A stretch of DNA of 22,461 nt from CAVPKN01 sp964588495 (GTDB taxonomy: Bacteria; Chlamydiota; Chlamydiia; Chlamydiales; JAAKFR01), in contig CAZPPS010000038.1 in NCBI GenBank assembly GCA_964588495.1, positions 1-22,461 of the forward strand, read 5' to 3'. The notes beneath the pieces are model-generated. The model worked only from the letters and a program-made list of their open reading frames with translations, did not search any database and had not been told where the DNA came from. This document shows, piece after piece, positions 16,329 through 22,461 of the stretch. Position 1 is the stretch's first letter. Each line of letters opens with the position of its first letter. Position numbers and translations under genes: made by a program.

Positions 16329-16331
16329 CCT

Positions 16332-17588
16332 TTAAAAGCCGTAAATGAGGAAATAGGCTGCAAAGCCTGCCAAATAGCTCACAAGGGCAATCCATGCTGC
16401 ATGTTTCAAGTGCCAAAGGAAGTCCACTTTTTCCATTCCCATAAAGGCAACGCCCGCTGCCGATCCAATAATCAGAATGCTTCCTCCAGTTCCTGCTGCA
16501 TAGGCAATCATTTGCCAAAGAGGAGAATCTGTTGGGTATACGCTCATGTCATACATATTCATTGTTGCGGCCACTAGGGGCACATTGTCTATTGCACTTG
16601 ATATCAAACCAATAATCACTGCAACCCAATTCTGATTCGGAATCACTGTATTTAGCCACATTGCAAAGCTTTTGAGGATGCCAGCCATGGCCAGTGCATC
16701 AATTGCCAGAAGGATTCCAAGGAAGAACAGGATCCCGGAAGTGTCGATTTTGGTAAGGATGTGTGTGACCCTTAAGTGCCATCTAGCTTCTCCATGTCTA
16801 AAATGAAGGATATCGGTGACAAGCCAGAGGACACCTAAGCCGATAAGAGCTCCCATAAAAGGGGGAAGATCAAAAAGAGCTTTCCATACAGGAATCATAA
16901 TTAAGGAGCCAATGCCCATAAAAAACACTTTTTTGGCCCCTGGTTCAAGAGAAATTTCCAGTTTTGTGGGTATGTCCTCCCCCTTTTTCTTAATGAAGAA
17001 CATCGAAATTCCACCTGCGACCAGGGCACAGACAACGCTTGGGATAAAAAGAGATTTGATCGTCTGCCAGGTGGTGATCTTGCTGTTGATCCACAAAAGG
17101 GTTGTTGTCACATCCCCAATAGGGGTCCAGGCGCCCCCTGCATTGACTGTAATAATGAGCATCGAGCCGATAAGCCATCTTTCTTTTCGCTGCGGCACCA
17201 GTTTTCTTAAAAGAGAAGTAATGACAATCATCGTAGTGAGATTGTCGAGGATCGCTGACATGAAAAAAGAGAGCAAGATCAAAAACCAGAACATTTTGCG
17301 GTTCGATGATTTATACAAAATATCTGTAACCATCTTAAAGCCCTGATGTGAATCGATCAGCTCCACAATGACCATCGCTGCGAGCAAAAAGAAAATAATT
17401 TGGGCAACGTCGGCAACTTTTTCCAAAAATTCGACATTCTCAAAATTTTCAGGCTTCCCTACAAAAAAAATGAGCCACGAGATCGCTCCCATTGCAAGGG
17501 CAACTGCTGCCTTATTCACGTGGAGGTATTTTTCAAAAATAATGGCAAGGTAGCCAACTGTAAAAAATAAAATGAGCCAAAAAATCAA
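16332..17588 (-). CDS. nhaD: NhaD-type Na+/H+ antiporter
   Basis: A 418-residue member of the ion transporter superfamily with 11-13 helices. NhaD features are SAILDNLTTMIVITSLL (Asp115, Asn116), NAGGAWTPIGDVTTTLLW (149-166) and, in the second half, SSAIDNVPLVAATMNM, a symmetrical pair of Asp-Asn helices expected to bind Na+. It exchanges cytosolic sodium for protons. The start is TTG at 17588, supported by a GGAG site eight bases upstream; the frame is open a little further up but without a better start. It heads the operon with the TerC and SPW/VKOR-like genes and diverges from the SulP gene. Confidence 0.92.
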   Translation of the reverse strand: MIFWLILFFTVGYLAIIFEKYLHVNKAAVALAMGAISWLIFFVGKPENFENVEFLEKVADVAQIIFFLLAAMVIVELIDSHQGFKMVTDILYKSSNRKMFWFLILLSFFMSAILDNLTTMIVITSLLRKLVPQRKERWLIGSMLIITVNAGGAWTPIGDVTTTLLWINSKITTWQTIKSLFIPSVVCALVAGGISMFFIKKKGEDIPTKLEISLEPGAKKVFFMGIGSLIMIPVWKALFDLPPFMGALIGLGVLWLVTDILHFRHGEARWHLRVTHILTKIDTSGILFFLGILLAIDALAMAGILKSFAMWLNTVIPNQNWVAVIIGLISSAIDNVPLVAATMNMYDMSVYPTDSPLWQMIAYAAGTGGSILIIGSAAGVAFMGMEKVDFLWHLKHAAWIALVSYLAGFAAYFLIYGF

Positions 17589-17610
17589 GTTAGGTACTCC
17601 ATAGTAATCA

Positions 17611-17642
17611 AATCGGGCACGAGCACGGGCACGGGCACGGTA
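17611..17642. repeat. GC-rich hexamer repeat, element 3
   Basis: AATCGGGCAC followed by GAGCAC, then GGGCAC tandem units, in one orientation only and without a pairing arm. It sits in the divergent spacer between nhaD and the SulP gene. Short inverted flanks TCAAA and TTTGA lie on either side. Confidence 0.7.
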
Positions 17643-17701
17643 GGTTTGAATTTGTATATACTTAAATACACTATTGACATCCAGCTGAATGATCTAACAC
17701 A

Positions 17702-19435
17702 ATGTTAAACATGACATTTTCGTCGTTTTCAAAACAGTTCCGAACTTTCTTGCCCAAATCCATCCAATGTTTTGGCGAAGGCTATTCGATCCAAAATTTA
17801 CGCAAAGATTTGCTGGCAGGCTTAACTGTTGGAATCATTGCATTTCCGGCAGCCTTAGCTGTTGCCATCGGTATTAACGTCGCTCCGGAACGGGCCATTT
17901 TCACAGCCGTAATTGCCGGTTTTTTAATTTCACTACTCGGCGGCTCCCGCGTTCAAATCGGGGGTCCTACCAGCACACTGATTGTCATTCTATATGGTGT
18001 GGCGCTGCGCCACGGCCTGGAAGGAATGCTCATGGCAACTCTGCTTGCCGGAGTCATTTTGATATTTTTTGGCCTTGCAGGACTTGGAACCTATATCAAA
18101 TATATGCCCTACCCTGTTGTGACGGGACTGACCACAGGCATTGCCGTTGTGATTTTCTCTTCGCAATTTAAAGATTTCCTGGGTCTTGAAATGGGAACGG
18201 TCCCCATCGATTTTATTGGAAAATGGAGAGCCTATTTTTTATATATAAGCTCCTGGAATCCAAAATCGTTTGCAATTGGCCTTACCACGCTGCTCATCAT
18301 TATTTACTTTAGACGGACAAAACCGCGCCTCCCTGGCCCTTTAATCGCAATAGCCTCTGTCACATTCATCACGTGGCTTTTCCAAATCGATATTCCCACA
18401 ATCGGATCCCGTTTTGGCACACTTCCTCGCCTGCTCCCCGCCCCAGCCTTCCCCGTTTTTGGACTCGAAGAAACTCTCGATTTGATCCCTGACGCTTTAA
18501 CAATTGCCATTTTGGCTGGGATTGAATCCCTTTTATCTGCAGTTGTCGCTGAAGGGATGACAGGCTGGAGGCATCAGTCGAATACGGAACTAATTGCGCA
18601 AGGAATCGCTAACATTGGTGCTAGTTTTTTTGGAGGAATCCCTGCAACCGGCTCTCTTTCCAGAACAGCTGCCAATGTCAAAGCTGGAGGAGTCACGCCT
18701 GTCTCAGGGATGTTCCACGCCGTTGTTGTCTTTCTGATTCTTTTTCTTTTTGGCCCTCTGGCTAATAAAATCCCTCTTGCCTGTCTATCTGCTGTCCTGT
18801 TTATGATTGCCTGGGGAATGAGCGAGCTGCACCACTTTTTCCACCTTTTTACAGCTCCCAAAAAAGATGTCGTTGTCTTGCTCACTGTCTTTACCCTGAC
18901 AGTATTAATCAATATTACGGCGGCAGTTCAAGTGGGGATGATTTTGGCAGCCTTCCTCTTTATGAAACAGATGAGCGATCTTTCCGATGTCGTCTCAACC
19001 ACCCATTTTTTCGAAGAAAATGCGGCTGTAGAAACTGGATTTAGTGATCCCGATGCCATCCACCGAAAAGATGTGCCAGAAGATATTGAGGTCTATGAGA
19101 TCAACGGCCCCTTCTTTTTTGGAGTGGCAGACCGACTGAAAAACTTGCTTAACGAGATCGAAAAACCTCCCAAGATCTTCATTTTGAGAATGCGCCGTGT
19201 CCCAACCATTGACGCTTCTGGCATGCATGCCCTTGAAGAATTTTATCTCGAATGCCGCAGACAAGGAACGACGCTGTTTTTGTCAGGGATTAGAAAGGGA
19301 GTGCTGCGCAATTTACGCCGCTACCACCTCGATGAGCTCATCGGGGAAGATCACATCTTCACCAACATCAACTCGGCTCTCGAATTTGCGAGGGAACAGC
19401 TGAGGGTGGAGAAGTTCAAACGTGCAATGAGCTAG
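17702..19435 (+). CDS. SulP family anion transporter with C-terminal STAS domain
   Basis: A 577-residue SLC26/SulP-type transporter. The N-terminal half starts with the family sequence LRKDLLAGLTVGIIAFPAAL, followed by GGPTSTLIVILY and GIANIGASFFGGIPATGSLSRTAANVKAG, the conserved motif before the last helices. A cytosolic STAS domain occupies about 455-565 and contains DASG with Ser506 at the usual phosphorylation position. Members carry sulfate, bicarbonate or dicarboxylates; the ion is not determinable. The ATG at 17702 has no ribosome site; ATG at 17711 is an alternative. TTGACA lies at 17674-17679 with CACAAT 17 bases on, which would place transcription start close to the ATG. Confidence 0.93.
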   Translation: MLNMTFSSFSKQFRTFLPKSIQCFGEGYSIQNLRKDLLAGLTVGIIAFPAALAVAIGINVAPERAIFTAVIAGFLISLLGGSRVQIGGPTSTLIVILYGVALRHGLEGMLMATLLAGVILIFFGLAGLGTYIKYMPYPVVTGLTTGIAVVIFSSQFKDFLGLEMGTVPIDFIGKWRAYFLYISSWNPKSFAIGLTTLLIIIYFRRTKPRLPGPLIAIASVTFITWLFQIDIPTIGSRFGTLPRLLPAPAFPVFGLEETLDLIPDALTIAILAGIESLLSAVVAEGMTGWRHQSNTELIAQGIANIGASFFGGIPATGSLSRTAANVKAGGVTPVSGMFHAVVVFLILFLFGPLANKIPLACLSAVLFMIAWGMSELHHFFHLFTAPKKDVVVLLTVFTLTVLINITAAVQVGMILAAFLFMKQMSDLSDVVSTTHFFEENAAVETGFSDPDAIHRKDVPEDIEVYEINGPFFFGVADRLKNLLNEIEKPPKIFILRMRRVPTIDASGMHALEEFYLECRRQGTTLFLSGIRKGVLRNLRRYHLDELIGEDHIFTNINSALEFAREQLRVEKFKRAMS

Positions 19436-19711
19436 TACGGGCTAAACAAGTTAACTGCTCTTGCCAGCCTAATTTCCTTTACACCAGCTTTTAAAATCGA
19501 AAAAAAAGTCATTTCCTTAAGCGCCCATTTTCCAATGTGTTAGGAAAAACAAATCGCATTTTATAATTATATTTTAGTTACGAAATTTCAATTATTTCTA
19601 ATTAGCTTGTAAGAAATAATTTAAAAATATTATGATGAACTTAAGGTTGAAATTACTTAGTTTGTCGAGAGCAAGACAGATAAAAAAAACCTAAACCATA
19701 AAGGGGACTTT
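19436..19711. promoter_or_regulatory. AT-rich spacer with promoter of the cysteine-rich gene
   Basis: TTGTAA (19607-19612), an 18-base spacer and TATGAT (19631-19636) form the best promoter candidate, giving a leader of about 70 bases. Immediately before the ATG is AAAGGGGA, the strongest ribosome site in the window. No terminator for the SulP gene and no small gene could be made out in the rest. Confidence 0.45.
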
Positions 19712-20206
19712 ATGAAAAAGTTATGTTTACTTGGCGCTTTTGTATTAAGCATCTTTACAGCATCTAGCGCTTACTCAGCATGTGGCGCAGGCGGATGTGG
19801 ATTTTCAGCTCCTAGCTTCGGAGATAATTGCTGCGCTGAGCCATGTGCTCCATGTGCTCAAGCTACAGGCAATTGCATTTGCCAATACGTTCGTTACCAG
19901 CCATGCCCTTACACAATCAAGCGTTGTGTTCAAGAGCAGTGCCCATACACAGTTCGTTGCTGCCGTATGATTCCTCAGTACTACCAAGTACAAAGATGCC
20001 GTATGGTTCCTGAGTACTACAACGTAACATGCTGCAGACAAGTTCCTGAATACTATGATGTTCAGAAATGCCGTACTGTTTGCCGTACTGTTTGCGAACA
20101 AGCTTGCACATACAAGCCAGTTTACTTCTGGAAGAACGAGTGCAACCAGTGCCCAGTTCAGCAGCCATGCGCTCCAGCTTGCTCAAGCTGCCCATGCGGT
20201 CAGTAA
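19712..20206 (+). CDS. Exported cysteine-rich protein with 12-residue cysteine ladder
   Basis: A 164-residue protein with a Sec signal peptide (residues 1-23, SSAYSA cleavage). The mature part has 26 cysteines in about 141 residues. Seven lie exactly 12 residues apart (72, 84, 96, 108, 120, 132, 144). Three consecutive units are near-identical, of the form C-R-(M/Q)-(I/V)-P-(Q/E)-Y-Y-x-V. The ends are Cys/Pro-rich (CAEPCAPCAQ; CAPACSSCPCGQ). I recognise no named family. Chlamydiae stabilise their outer envelope with disulfide-linked cysteine-rich proteins such as OmcA and OmcB, and a comparable envelope role is inferred. The strong ribosome site, own promoter and strong terminator suggest high expression of a single-gene transcript. 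Confidence 0.85.
   Translation: MKKLCLLGAFVLSIFTASSAYSACGAGGCGFSAPSFGDNCCAEPCAPCAQATGNCICQYVRYQPCPYTIKRCVQEQCPYTVRCCRMIPQYYQVQRCRMVPEYYNVTCCRQVPEYYDVQKCRTVCRTVCEQACTYKPVYFWKNECNQCPVQQPCAPACSSCPCGQ
19925..20143 (+). repeat. Tandem 36-bp units encoding the cysteine ladder
   Basis: Consecutive 36-bp units begin with Cys codons at 19925, 19961, 19997, 20033, 20069, 20105 and 20141. The three units from 19961 are clearly related at DNA level (TGCCGTATG..TTCCT.AGTACTAC); the outer ones keep only the cysteine and partial similarity. Confidence 0.75.
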
Positions 20207-20232
20207 GCTGATTTTTACTTAAGCTCAATCAA

Positions 20233-20267
20233 AGGCAGGTGAACTTCGGTTCATCTGCCTCTTTTTT
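20233..20267 (+). terminator. Rho-independent terminator of the cysteine-rich gene
   Basis: A 12-bp stem, AGGCAGGTGAAC paired with GTTCATCTGCCT (one G-T pair), closes on a TTCG tetraloop and is followed by a run of six T residues. It ends 60 bases after the stop codon. Confidence 0.93.
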
Positions 20268-20271
20268 ACCC

Positions 20272-20287
20272 CTGCCCGTGCCCGATC
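20272..20287. repeat. GC-rich hexamer repeat, element 4 (short)
   Basis: CTGCCCGTGCCCGATC, the reverse complement of the GATCGGGCACGGGCAG type, lies between the terminator and the 3' end of fumC. It is the shortest member of the dispersed hexamer family. Confidence 0.6.
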
Positions 20288-20298
20288 TTATGACTTCC

Positions 20299-21672
20299 CT
20301 AAACCATCCCCTCAGGCCGAACAGACTCATCAAACTGGCTCTCAGTCATAAACCCAAGCTCCAAGCAGCTCTCTTTCAAAGTTTTATTCTCATGATAAGC
20401 TTTCAGAGCGACCTTCGCCGCCTTGTCATACCCAATCTTAGGAGTCAATGCCGTCACCAGCATCAAAGAACGCTCCACAAACCACTGAATCTTCTCCTTA
20501 TTCGGCACAAGCCCTGCCACAAAATATTCCCGGAAAGACCTCATAGAATCCGTCAACAAAACACACGAATCCAAAAAGTTATGAATAATCATGGGCTTAT
20601 ACACGTTAAGCTCAAAATTGCCCCTTGAGCCTGCAATTGTGATGGCTTGATCATTGCCCATGACATGGATACACACCATCGCAAGCGCTTCGCACTGTGT
20701 AGGATTGATTTTTCCGGGCATAATTGAAGAGCCCGGCTCATTTTCTGGAAACGAAAGCTCTCCAAGGCCACATCTTGGCCCCGATCCTAAAAAACCTAAA
20801 TCGGTTGTGATCTTAGTTAAAGAGCAGGCCAGCGTTTTAAGTGCCCCATGCGCCGATACCAAACTATCATGCGTGGCAATAGCAGCAAATTTGTTGGACG
20901 CCGACTTAAAAGGAAGTTTAGTGATCTCGGCAATTTTGTGTGCCACCTTTTCCCCAAAGTCTTTTGGGGCGTGAAGGCCAGTCCCAACAGCTGTCCCACC
21001 TAATGCCAATTCATAAAGCCTCGGCAAAGAAGCCTCAATTCTTTCGATATTTTGCTGAAGTTGTTCGACATAACCTGAAAATTCTTGTCCTAAAGTGAGA
21101 GGCACAGCATCCATCAAATGGGTCCGGCCTATTTTGATGATTTTTTGGAATTCCTCCATTTTTTGGACAAACTGCTCTTTTAATTTTATAAGCTCCGGCA
21201 AGACCTCGTTTTTTAAAGCACGTGCAGCAGCTATGTGCATAGCTGTTGGAAATGTGTCATTTGAAGATTGGGACATGTTAACATCGTCATTGGGATGGAT
21301 GGGCTTTTTGCCCCCTTTTCTCTCTCCGGCCATCTCGTTTCCCCGGTTAGCCACTACCTCGTTGACATTCATGTTGGTCTGAGTGCCGCTCCCTGTCTGC
21401 CAAATACTTAAAGGAAAATGTTCATTCCACTTTCCCTCAATCACTTCTTGAGAAGCAGCCAGGATCAGCTTTTTTTTCTCCTCTGATAGAAGTCCCAAAG
21501 AATGATTGACTTCAGCTGCCGCTATTTTGATGATCCCAAAAGCCTGAATCACCGAAAAAGGCATTTTGTGCTTGCCAATGTTAAAATAAATAAGCGATCT
21601 AGCGGTTTGTGCACCCCAATAGGCCGAATCTGGAACCTCGATTTCGCCTAGACTATCTGTCTCCACTCTCAT
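20299..21672 (-). CDS. fumC: Class II fumarate hydratase
   Basis: A 457-residue TCA-cycle enzyme converting fumarate to malate in the cytosol, active as a tetramer. Class II motifs are GSGTQTNMNVNEV (94-106), HPNDDVNMSQSSND (126-139), GRTHLMDAVPLTLGQE with His185, and the superfamily signature GSSIMPGKINPTQCE from 314. The DAVPL form after GRTHLM is the fumarase pattern and argues against aspartase. The start is ATG at 21672 with GGGAG five bases upstream; the frame is open 19 codons more, but those encode Gly-Thr repeats from the hexamer array and are not protein sequence of the family. The ribosome site touches the outer end of a long hairpin. Confidence 0.96.
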   Translation of the reverse strand: MRVETDSLGEIEVPDSAYWGAQTARSLIYFNIGKHKMPFSVIQAFGIIKIAAAEVNHSLGLLSEEKKKLILAASQEVIEGKWNEHFPLSIWQTGSGTQTNMNVNEVVANRGNEMAGERKGGKKPIHPNDDVNMSQSSNDTFPTAMHIAAARALKNEVLPELIKLKEQFVQKMEEFQKIIKIGRTHLMDAVPLTLGQEFSGYVEQLQQNIERIEASLPRLYELALGGTAVGTGLHAPKDFGEKVAHKIAEITKLPFKSASNKFAAIATHDSLVSAHGALKTLACSLTKITTDLGFLGSGPRCGLGELSFPENEPGSSIMPGKINPTQCEALAMVCIHVMGNDQAITIAGSRGNFELNVYKPMIIHNFLDSCVLLTDSMRSFREYFVAGLVPNKEKIQWFVERSLMLVTALTPKIGYDKAAKVALKAYHENKTLKESCLELGFMTESQFDESVRPEGMV

Positions 21673-21680
21673 AGACACTC

Positions 21681-21765
21681 CCGTGCCCGTGCCCGTGCCT
21701 GTGCCCGTGCCCGCCCTTTCCCGGGACACGGGCGGGCACGGGCACGGGCACAGGCACGGGCACGG
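21681..21765. repeat. Large hexamer inverted repeat, element 5, upstream of fumC
   Basis: The left arm 21681-21716 consists of CCGTGC units (one CTGTGC) ending CCGCCC. The right arm 21730-21765 is its reverse complement at 34 of 36 positions; the variant unit is displaced by one hexamer. The 13-base loop contains CCCGGG. The centre CCCGCCCTTTCCCG matches that of element 1. Confidence 0.9.
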
Positions 21766-21787
21766 AAAAAATTTATCTCTTAAGCCG

Positions 21788-21816
21788 TCTATATATTTTC
21801 ACTTGATTCCTCACAA
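21788..21816 (-). promoter_or_regulatory. Candidate fumC promoter
   Basis: On the minus strand TTGTGA (21816-21811), a 17-base spacer and TATAGA (21793-21788). Transcription would start near 21781, so the leader would contain the whole 36-bp stem before the fumC ribosome site. Confidence 0.45.
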
Positions 21817-21831
21817 GTTCCAAGATAAAAT
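21803..21831 (+). promoter_or_regulatory. Candidate promoter of the ABC permease gene, overlapping the fumC promoter
   Basis: TTGATT (21803-21808), a 17-base spacer and TAAAAT (21826-21831). The predicted start, about 21838, is next to the ATG at 21840, which has no ribosome site, so the transcript may be leaderless. Confidence 0.4.
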
Positions 21832-21839
21832 CCTTGCGC

Positions 21840-22461
21840 ATGAGCCGAAAATTATTTCTCTTTTCTGCCATTTTTCTTCTTTTCCTCACCGCCTGGGAAA
21901 CACTTACCCACTCATATTCCTACCTCTCTTTTGTCATCCCAGCCCCCTCAGCTATTTTCAAAACACTTTTCGAGATGAGAGACCGTTTTTGGCTCCATAC
22001 AACTGTGACTCTCAAAGAGATGTGTTTAGGATTTCTTTTAGCTCTTTTTTTCGCTTTCCCCCTTGCCTGCACAATGCTTCGCTATAAAACATCCCGTAGC
22101 CTCCTGCAGCCTCTTTTTATTCTGATCCAATCTACCCCCATGTTTGCCCTTGCCCCCATCATGGTCATCTGGTTTGGCTGGAGCACACTTGCGATCATTT
22201 TGCCAACCGCACTCATGATTTTCTTCCCTTTAACTCTCAACATTTATCAGGGACTCCGCTCAACTCCCGAAGAACTGCTCGAGTTCTTTCGCTGCAACCA
22301 GGCAACACGCTTCCAGATTTTTTTCAAACTGCGCCTTCCAAAAGCCGTTCCCCACATTTTCGCAGGCTTCCGGATCTCAGCTGCCATTGCAGGCGTGAGC
22401 GCCATTGCTGCCGAATGGGCAGGTGGACAATCAGGGCTTGGAGTTTTGATGTTGGAAAGCC
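21840..22461 (+). CDS. ABC import permease (SsuC/TauC/ThiX type), truncated by window end
   Basis: The first 207 residues of a binding-protein-dependent ABC permease; the frame is open to the window edge. An N-terminal helix (residues 4-18, LFLFSAIFLLFLTAW) is followed by the family segment SFVIPAPSAIFKTLFE, then four or more helices. The cytoplasmic EAA loop that docks the ATPase is visible at about 142-176 (STPEELLEFFRC and later FFKLRLPKAVPHIFAGFRIS). The group imports sulfonates, taurine, nitrate, riboflavin or thiamine precursors; in an intracellular bacterium a vitamin precursor is plausible but not shown. ATPase and binding-protein genes are probably beyond the edge. The start was chosen for position of the first helix; no ribosome site is seen. 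Confidence 0.88.
   Translation, partial: MSRKLFLFSAIFLLFLTAWETLTHSYSYLSFVIPAPSAIFKTLFEMRDRFWLHTTVTLKEMCLGFLLALFFAFPLACTMLRYKTSRSLLQPLFILIQSTPMFALAPIMVIWFGWSTLAIILPTALMIFFPLTLNIYQGLRSTPEELLEFFRCNQATRFQIFFKLRLPKAVPHIFAGFRISAAIAGVSAIAAEWAGGQSGLGVLMLES

Noticed and set aside
16816..17346. 176-codon plus-strand open frame inside nhaD
   Set aside because: It is antisense to a clear NhaD protein, has no family character, and its composition is that of a complementary-strand shadow.
19805..20228. Open frames antisense to the cysteine-rich gene
   Set aside because: They are low-complexity shadows of the Cys/Tyr repeat codons; the plus-strand gene has a signal peptide, a strong ribosome site and a terminator.
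21673..21729. N-terminal extension of fumarase encoding Gly-Thr repeats
   Set aside because: The extension is the translated hexamer array; family homology begins at the ATG at 21672, which has its own GGGAG site.
21681..21765. CRISPR array
   Set aside because: The units are six bases long with no spacers, and no cas genes are nearby.
21683..22087. Open frame of 134 codons on the plus strand starting in the hexamer array
   Set aside because: Its start is a translation of the repeat (Pro-Val, Gly-His) and most of the rest is a shifted frame of the ABC permease beginning at 21840.

Overview
The window looks like chromosomal DNA from an environmental member of the Chlamydiales (Parachlamydia/Waddlia/Criblamydiaceae-like; genus not resolved). 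Three things point there: a full-length homologue of the chlamydial secreted protease CPAF with the His/Ser/Glu triad in the right spacing, a protein with the two-helix hydrophobic lobe typical of inclusion membrane (Inc) proteins, and a very cysteine-rich exported protein of the kind used to cross-link chlamydial envelopes. Base composition looks intermediate in GC, with AT-rich promoters. This is judged by eye, not calculated.

Layout. 1-1450 (minus): an Inc-like gene that runs in one reading frame to the window edge but is cut by two in-frame stops; it carries at least three copies of an unrecognised domain of about 100 residues. 1502-3171 (minus): a class I methyltransferase overlapping a NAPE-PLD-like metallo-beta-lactamase-fold hydrolase. 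3225-4151 (minus): ispH. 4223-5974 (minus): the CPAF-like protease, divergent from a pterin-4a-carbinolamine dehydratase (6126-6455, plus), each with a recognisable sigma66/sigma70-type promoter. 6557-12187 (plus): a tightly overlapping tripartite RND efflux operon (outer membrane factor, adaptor, pump). 12362-14067 (plus): a two-gene ABC-2 exporter. 14071-17588 (minus): a three-gene membrane operon encoding an NhaD-type Na+/H+ antiporter, a TerC-family protein and a fused SPW/VKOR-like protein. 17702-19435 (plus): a SulP anion transporter with a STAS domain. 19712-20206 (plus): the cysteine-rich protein, closed by a strong UUCG-loop terminator. 20299-21672 (minus): class II fumarase. 21840 to the edge (plus): an ABC import permease of the SsuC/TauC/ThiX type, cut by the window end.

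Cross-cutting features. A GC-rich hexamer repeat (CCGTGC/GCACGG) recurs in five intergenic spacers, two of them arranged as long inverted repeats with a shared centre; the largest forms a 36-bp imperfect stem in the presumed leader of fumC. Most of the gene content concerns envelope transport and ion balance (RND pump, two ABC systems, NhaD, TerC, SulP) plus host interaction (CPAF, Inc-like protein, cysteine-rich envelope protein). No rRNA, tRNA, CRISPR array, transposase or integrase was seen. No gene-free stretch exceeds 300 bases; the longest (19436-19711) is AT-rich and holds the promoter region of the cysteine-rich gene.
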